Source: Candidatus Microbacterium colombiense
Lineage (GTDB): Bacteria; Actinomycetota; Actinomycetes; Actinomycetales; Microbacteriaceae
Reading direction: 5' to 3'
Assembly: GCA_029203165.1 (NCBI GenBank)
Contig: CP119308.1
Span: forward strand, 744,001-808,000
Length of the DNA: 64,000 bases
This document shows, piece by piece, positions 59,901 to 64,000 of the stretch (its first letter is position 1; each line of letters opens with the position of its first letter). A program made the position numbers and the translations under genes. The notes beneath the pieces are model-generated. The model was not told where the DNA came from. It did not search any database and was given only the letters and a program-made list of their open reading frames with translations.

Positions 59901-62054
59901 ATGCCTAAGAGCAAGAAGCCCCAGGGCGGACGAGCCGCCCGCAACTTCGAACCACGTTACGGTGCGAACAAGACCTCCTTCCACGATCGTCACCACGGTG
60001 CGCCCGCGCGTGACGCCGAACGCTCCGACCGCGGCGGACGCGCCGACTCCGGCGAACGACGCAGCGCTCCCGCAGCGGGTGGCTACGACCGTCGTCCCGG
60101 CAGCCGCAGCGCCGGCCACCGCGGATACCGCCCGGCCGAGGCCGAGTCCGGCGCACCCAAGCAGCGCTGGAACGCGCAGGAGCGCGCGGGCCGTGACGAG
60201 GCGCGCAGCATCCGCAACCGCGCCGAGTCGGGTCGTCGCGAGGCGCCGCACCACCGCGGCGACGAGCGTCCCCGTCGTGACGACCGCGGCGCCCAGCGCC
60301 CCACCGGTCCGGGCACGTACCGCGACGACCGTGGCGGACAGCGCTTCGGCCGCGACGAGCGCAACTCGGGCGGCGACCAGCGTCGGGGCTTCCTCGACGG
60401 CGATCACCGCTCGGGCGACAGCGCCCGTCGTGACGACCGTGGCGGTCAGCGCTTCGACCGCAGCGACCGCCCCGAGCGTTCGTACGACGCCGACCGCGCA
60501 CGCCGCGCGTTCGACCGCGACCGCACGCAGCGCTCCTTCGACGGCGGGCGCGACGAGCGTCCTCGCACGGGTGACCGCACCGAGCGTCCGCGGTACGACC
60601 GCGATGCGCGCCCGACGGGTGCCGGAGCGCGTTCACGTGATGACCGCAGCCGTCCGTCGACCGGAGGCGCATACCGCTCGGACCGCGTGCGTCCGCTGAC
60701 CTCGGACACCCGTGGTCGCCCGGCGCGCAACGACCGTCCGAGCCGTGACAACTGGAACGCCAAGCCGGAGTCGTACTCGTCGTCCGCGAAGAAGTTCGAG
60801 CCGGGCGAAGACGTCGTGCACGATCGCCTCGAGGCGAAGTCCGTCGCCGCTGTCGAGGTCGACGGTGTGACCTTCGCCGACCTCGGGTTGGGCTCGAACA
60901 TCGTCGAGACACTCGCCGGCATGGGCGCGGCATCGCCGTTCGCCATTCAGGCCGCCAGCATCCCCGCCGTGCTCGAAGGGCGCGACGTGCTCGCGCGTGG
61001 ACGCACCGGCTCGGGCAAGACCATCGCATTCGGTGCACCGCTCGTCGAGCGTGTGCTGCAGTCGCAGGCCGGCAAGCGCCGCGAGTTCGGTCGCTCCCCG
61101 CGGGCGATCATCCTCGCGCCGACCCGTGAGCTCGCACTGCAGATCGACCGGACGATCCAGCCGATCGCCCGCAGCGTGGGTCTGTTCACCACGCAGATCT
61201 ACGGCGGCGTGCCCCAGGGCCGTCAGGTCGGAGCGCTCAAGAAGGGCGTCGACATCGTGATCGGTACCCCCGGTCGCGTCGAGGACCTGATCAACCAGGG
61301 CAAGCTCGACCTCTCGGACTGCCGCATCGCGGTGCTCGACGAGGCCGACCACATGTGCGAGCTCGGGTTCGTCGAGCCCGTGCAGCGCATCCTGCGTCAC
61401 ACGGCCGACGGCAGCCAGAAGCTGCTCTTCTCGGCGACGCTCGACCGCGAGGTCGCAGCACTCGTCGATGAATTCCTCGTGGACCCCGCGGTCTTCGAGG
61501 TCGCCGGGGAGGACCAGGGCTCGAGCACCATCGAGCACCGTGTGCTCGTGATCGAGCACCGCGACAAGGCCGACATCCTCACGTCGCTGGTCGATCGCGA
61601 GGGCAAGACGCTCGTCTTCGCCCGCACCCGCGCCTACGCCGACATGTTGGCCGAGCAGTTCGACGACGCCGGCATCCCGGCCGTCTCGCTGCACGGTGAC
61701 CTGAACCAGGCCAAGCGCACGCGCAACCTGGAGCGTCTCACCTCGGGCCGCGTGAACGTGCTGGTCGCCACCGACGTCGCCGCCCGTGGCATCCACGTCG
61801 ACGACATCGACCTGGTCGTGCAGGCTGATGCGCCGGACGAGTACAAGACGTACCTGCACCGCTCCGGCCGCACCGGCCGTGCCGGTCGTTCGGGTCGTGT
61901 CGTCACGCTGATCACGCGTCAGCGCCAGCGTCGGATGACCGAGATGCTCGATCGCGCCGAGATCGACGCCCCGTTCGAGCACGCCCGCGTGAACGACGAC
62001 ATCATCGAGGAGATCACCGGTCGCATGCCGACCGCCGCGCAGCTCACCAACTGA
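59901..62054 (+). CDS. DEAD-box RNA helicase with a long disordered N-terminus
   Basis: 717 residues. The first 300 residues are a low-complexity Arg/Asp/Gly tail of DDRGGQRF-like repeats. The helicase core follows: Q motif, Walker A GRTGSGKT (Lys373), PTRELA, TPGR, DEAD (480-483), SAT, and motif VI HRSGRTGRAG. It unwinds RNA structures, for example in ribosome assembly or cold adaptation. The Arg/Asp-rich disorder is likely to bind RNA and drive condensation. In most DeaD proteins the disordered tail is C-terminal, so this arrangement is unusual. ATG at 59901. Confidence 0.92.
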   Translation: MPKSKKPQGGRAARNFEPRYGANKTSFHDRHHGAPARDAERSDRGGRADSGERRSAPAAGGYDRRPGSRSAGHRGYRPAEAESGAPKQRWNAQERAGRDEARSIRNRAESGRREAPHHRGDERPRRDDRGAQRPTGPGTYRDDRGGQRFGRDERNSGGDQRRGFLDGDHRSGDSARRDDRGGQRFDRSDRPERSYDADRARRAFDRDRTQRSFDGGRDERPRTGDRTERPRYDRDARPTGAGARSRDDRSRPSTGGAYRSDRVRPLTSDTRGRPARNDRPSRDNWNAKPESYSSSAKKFEPGEDVVHDRLEAKSVAAVEVDGVTFADLGLGSNIVETLAGMGAASPFAIQAASIPAVLEGRDVLARGRTGSGKTIAFGAPLVERVLQSQAGKRREFGRSPRAIILAPTRELALQIDRTIQPIARSVGLFTTQIYGGVPQGRQVGALKKGVDIVIGTPGRVEDLINQGKLDLSDCRIAVLDEADHMCELGFVEPVQRILRHTADGSQKLLFSATLDREVAALVDEFLVDPAVFEVAGEDQGSSTIEHRVLVIEHRDKADILTSLVDREGKTLVFARTRAYADMLAEQFDDAGIPAVSLHGDLNQAKRTRNLERLTSGRVNVLVATDVAARGIHVDDIDLVVQADAPDEYKTYLHRSGRTGRAGRSGRVVTLITRQRQRRMTEMLDRAEIDAPFEHARVNDDIIEEITGRMPTAAQLTN

Positions 62055-62086
62055 TCGAGCTGATCGAGCGCACGATGTGACCCCGG

Positions 62087-62129
62087 AGAGTGCCGGGTCG
62101 GATACTTCCGGCCCGGCACTCTTCTTCTG
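62087..62129 (+). terminator. Rho-independent terminator of the helicase gene
   Basis: AGAGTGCCGGG (62087-62097) pairs with CCCGGCACTCT (62112-62122) and is followed by TCTTCTG, a T-rich tail. It lies 32 bases after the helicase stop. Confidence 0.88.
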
Positions 62130-62130
62130 T

Positions 62131-62181
62131 GTTCATGACTCTGCGTTGTTCATGGCTCGGCGGCGTTCATAGCTCTGCGGC
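62131..62181 (+). repeat. 17-base tandem repeats of the GTTCATAACTCC element end
   Basis: GTTCAT-core units begin at 62131, 62148, 62165 and 62182, spaced exactly 17 bases. They read GTTCATGACTC, GTTCATGGCTC, GTTCATAGCTC and finally GTTCATAACTCC, which is the end of the full element that follows. Confidence 0.85.
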
Positions 62182-62268
62182 GTTCATAACTCCGGAGAAA
62201 CGTGGCCGAACTACCCCGGTAACCGCTTTCGCAGGGGTTTTCGGCCAGGTTTTGAGGAGTTATGAACG
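62181..62268. repeat. Intergenic palindromic element, class GTTCATAACTCC
   Basis: CGTTCATAACTCC (62181-62193) is perfectly inverted as GGAGTTATGAACG (62256-62268). The inner ends CGGAGAAA and GGTTTTGA match the element at 2298-2389. It lies between the helicase terminator and the YaeQ gene. Confidence 0.85.
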
Positions 62269-62322
62269 GGCAGATCCGGGCAGAGCCGGAGAGACGGCGG
62301 GCGGGCGGGCGGCCCGGCGCGG

Positions 62323-62862
62323 TCAGGGGAGTTCGTGCGTGTGCACGGCTGACGTCAGCATCGTGCCGTTCAGGTCGAGGTACAGCGTCTGCTCGGTGAG
62401 GGTGAGCGTCACGGTGTTGCGGCGCTCCAGCAGCGGCACGGCCGACTCGATGAAGCCGGGGTCGAAGCTGAAGACGCGGATGGCCTCGGACCGGTGGATG
62501 CGCTTGCCCTGCCACGGCGCCATCACCTTCGCCGGGTCGCGGTGGGTGTACACGACGGTGCGCTCGGCGAGACGGCTGCCGTAGTGCAGGCGCTCGGCGT
62601 CGGGGGCACCGATCTCGATCCAGGCCGTGATCTGGCCGGTGAGATCGCGCACGAGCACCGCCGGTTCGTCGGTCTTGGAGATGCCCTCGCTGAACGCGAT
62701 GCCCTCGGTGTACTCCAGGCCATAGGCCAACAGGCGCGTGACCATGTACGCGTCGGTCTCGGACGGATGCCGCGCAGCGCGCAGCGAGAAGTCTTCGTAG
62801 ACACCACGATCCATGTCGGCGAGTTGGACGTCGAACGTGTGGATGGTGGAGCCGATAGCCAT
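62323..62862 (-). CDS. YaeQ family protein
   Basis: 179 residues, normal for YaeQ. The N-terminus MAIGSTIHTFDVQLADMDRGVYEDFSLRAARHPSETDAYMVTRLLAYGL and LTGQITAWIEIGAPDAERLHYGSR are the family signature. The fold resembles PD-(D/E)XK nucleases; the role is unknown, although it was reported to compensate for RfaH loss in E. coli. The ATG at 62862 is used. No signal peptide. Confidence 0.93.
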   Translation of the reverse strand: MAIGSTIHTFDVQLADMDRGVYEDFSLRAARHPSETDAYMVTRLLAYGLEYTEGIAFSEGISKTDEPAVLVRDLTGQITAWIEIGAPDAERLHYGSRLAERTVVYTHRDPAKVMAPWQGKRIHRSEAIRVFSFDPGFIESAVPLLERRNTVTLTLTEQTLYLDLNGTMLTSAVHTHELP

Positions 62863-62899
62863 AACCGAGAAGCCTACGCGGCTGACGGCATGCGCCGGT

Positions 62900-63100
62900 T
62901 CAGAAGCGCTTCGCGGTGGAGCGGCGCGGCGCCTGCGCCTGGCCCCCCAATAGCGCCATGCCGATCAGCACGAGCGATGCCCCGAGCGCCGCTGCGCCGA
63001 CGACGGCGATCGTCGTGCCACCCCCCTGGGGGAGGGCGGTGCCGAATACTGTGGCGGCGAGACCACCGAGGAACAACAGGGCGACGTATCCGCGGAACAT
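62900..63100 (-). CDS. Small two-helix membrane protein
   Basis: 66 residues. Two membrane helices (YVALLFLGGLAATVFGTALP and TIAVVGAAALGASLVLIGMALL) separated by a short Gly loop, then a basic tail QAPRRSTAKRF. The ATG at 63100 has plausible context. Not recognised, but the amphipathic pattern and codon use support a real small gene. Confidence 0.6.
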   Translation of the reverse strand: MFRGYVALLFLGGLAATVFGTALPQGGGTTIAVVGAAALGASLVLIGMALLGGQAQAPRRSTAKRF

Positions 63101-63138
63101 GCTTTCAACCTAGTACGCGGCTGACGGCGCGGGCCGGT

Positions 63139-64000
63139 TCAGAAGAGCATCGGTTGCGGGGCCGGAGTGGATGCCGCCGCCGACGTGAACTGCACCGGGC
63201 GCACACGCTGCGGGTAGTCGTCTTCGTGGCGTCCGTCGAGCCCGTGTGCCCGGATCAGCGGACGGGCGCGTTTGGCGAGCCATTGCCGATAAGGCTTGGG
63301 GGCTTCGGCGGCCGCGCCGGGATACAGGCCGCGGTAGGACGAGACGAGGTCGGGCCGAGCCTCTCCCAGCCACTGGAAGAACCAGGGCTTGACCCCGGCT
63401 CGCAGGTGCAGGGCGCCGTAGATCACGGTGCGCGCGCCGGCCGCCTTGATCCGCGTCAGGGCGGCGTCGATCGCGGCGAGGGAGTCGGTCATGTGCGGCA
63501 TGATCGGCATCAGGAACACGGTCACGCGGAATCCGGCATCCGCCAGCGCCCGCACGGTGTCGAGTCGTGCCTGCGTGGTCGGGGTTCCCGGTTCGATGGA
63601 CTTCTGCAGCTCGTCGTCGTACATCGCGATCGACATCTGCACATCGATGGGCACGCGCTGGGATGCCTTCACGAGCAGCGGGATGTCGCGCCGGATCAGC
63701 GTGCCCTTCGTGAGGATCGAGATCGGAGTGCCGGATGCCGCGAGCGTCTCGATGATGCCCGGCATCAGCTTGTACCGGCCCTCGGCCCGCTGATACGGGT
63801 CGGTGTTGGTGCCCAGCGCCACGGTCTCGTGCTGCCAGCTGCCGCGGCGCAGCTCCTTCTCGAGCACCTCGACCACGTTGACCTTCACCACGATCTGCGA
63901 GTCGAAGTCCGCACCGCCGTCGAGGTCGAGATACTCGTGTGTCCCGCGGGCGAAGCAGTAGGTGCAGGCATGCGAACATCCACGGTAGGGGTTGATCGTC
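63139..64000 (-). CDS. Rv2578c-family radical SAM protein, cut by window edge
   Basis: The 5' end lies beyond base 64000. The visible 287 residues start with TINPYRGCSHACTYCFARGTHEY, whose three Cys (C-x3-C-x2-C) bind the 4Fe-4S cluster for SAM cleavage. ALGTNTDPYQRAEGRYKLMPGIIE and VFLMPIMPHMTDS are typical of the SplB-like Rv2578c family. The substrate is unknown; a nucleic-acid or peptide repair role is only guessed from similarity to spore-photoproduct lyase. Confidence 0.9.
   Translation of the reverse strand, partial: TINPYRGCSHACTYCFARGTHEYLDLDGGADFDSQIVVKVNVVEVLEKELRRGSWQHETVALGTNTDPYQRAEGRYKLMPGIIETLAASGTPISILTKGTLIRRDIPLLVKASQRVPIDVQMSIAMYDDELQKSIEPGTPTTQARLDTVRALADAGFRVTVFLMPIMPHMTDSLAAIDAALTRIKAAGARTVIYGALHLRAGVKPWFFQWLGEARPDLVSSYRGLYPGAAAEAPKPYRQWLAKRARPLIRAHGLDGRHEDDYPQRVRPVQFTSAAASTPAPQPMLF

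Overview
The window is high-GC actinobacterial chromosome, most likely Microbacterium or a close relative in Microbacteriaceae (inferred from GTG/TTG starts, purine gene arrangement, DUF3073, SCP_3 and HtaA-type haem genes; no rRNA or tRNA is present to confirm it). Coding density is high and no gap without a gene exceeds 300 bases. No transposase, integrase, CRISPR array, tRNA or rRNA was found.

Layout. 1-2.3 kb: end of a secreted-type toroid protein, then purQ, purS and apt. 2.4-8.4 kb: a cellobiose-type sugar operon (lipoprotein, two permeases, GH1 beta-glucosidase, LacI regulator) preceded by two perfect CebR-type operators. 8.6-17.7 kb: TetR, nucleobase permease, purC, a TM2/Ltp surface protein, a two-component system, a PadR/MFS efflux pair and a GNAT. 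17.8-24 kb: a polar amino-acid ABC system with a fused binding protein/permease, purD, NUDIX, a lipoprotein, SCP_3 and GNAT. 23.7-31.5 kb: haem uptake (hmuTUV) divergent from a 1542-residue HtaA-domain surface protein with recently duplicated internal repeats and an iron box. 31.6-40 kb: purM-purF-MFS, MOSC, DUF3073, a universal stress protein, and a PadR/DUF4097 pair with operators.

40.1-46.6 kb is the clearest accessory island. It holds a 5'-truncated RHS protein whose C-terminal tip carries HEQMH (candidate zinc-metallopeptidase toxin). Seven small lipoprotein or membrane genes of lower GC follow, several of them paralogous, which look like an immunity array. 46.7-51 kb is a second accessory module on the minus strand: an 80-residue single-TM peptide gene, ABC ATPase, ABC permease, a 2-TM protein and an M50-type HELGH protease. 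It is divergent from a MerR-TipAS regulator with a 19-bp-spacer promoter. I know of no described system with this exact composition.

51-64 kb: nitroreductase, FAD/Rieske oxidoreductase, paired crcB fluoride channels, a TetR/RND pump, aldose epimerase, a DEAD-box helicase with a structured leader and long disordered N-terminus, YaeQ, and the end of a radical SAM gene cut by the window edge.

Several classes of 45-110 bp intergenic palindromic elements are scattered through the window. At least three classes recur within it: ends GTTCATAACTCC, ends GCTCCGGTCGCGATATG, and ends GCCGAGTGCACGG. A REP-like CTTCGACAGGCTCAG hairpin sits between the sugar-binding protein gene and its permease gene.
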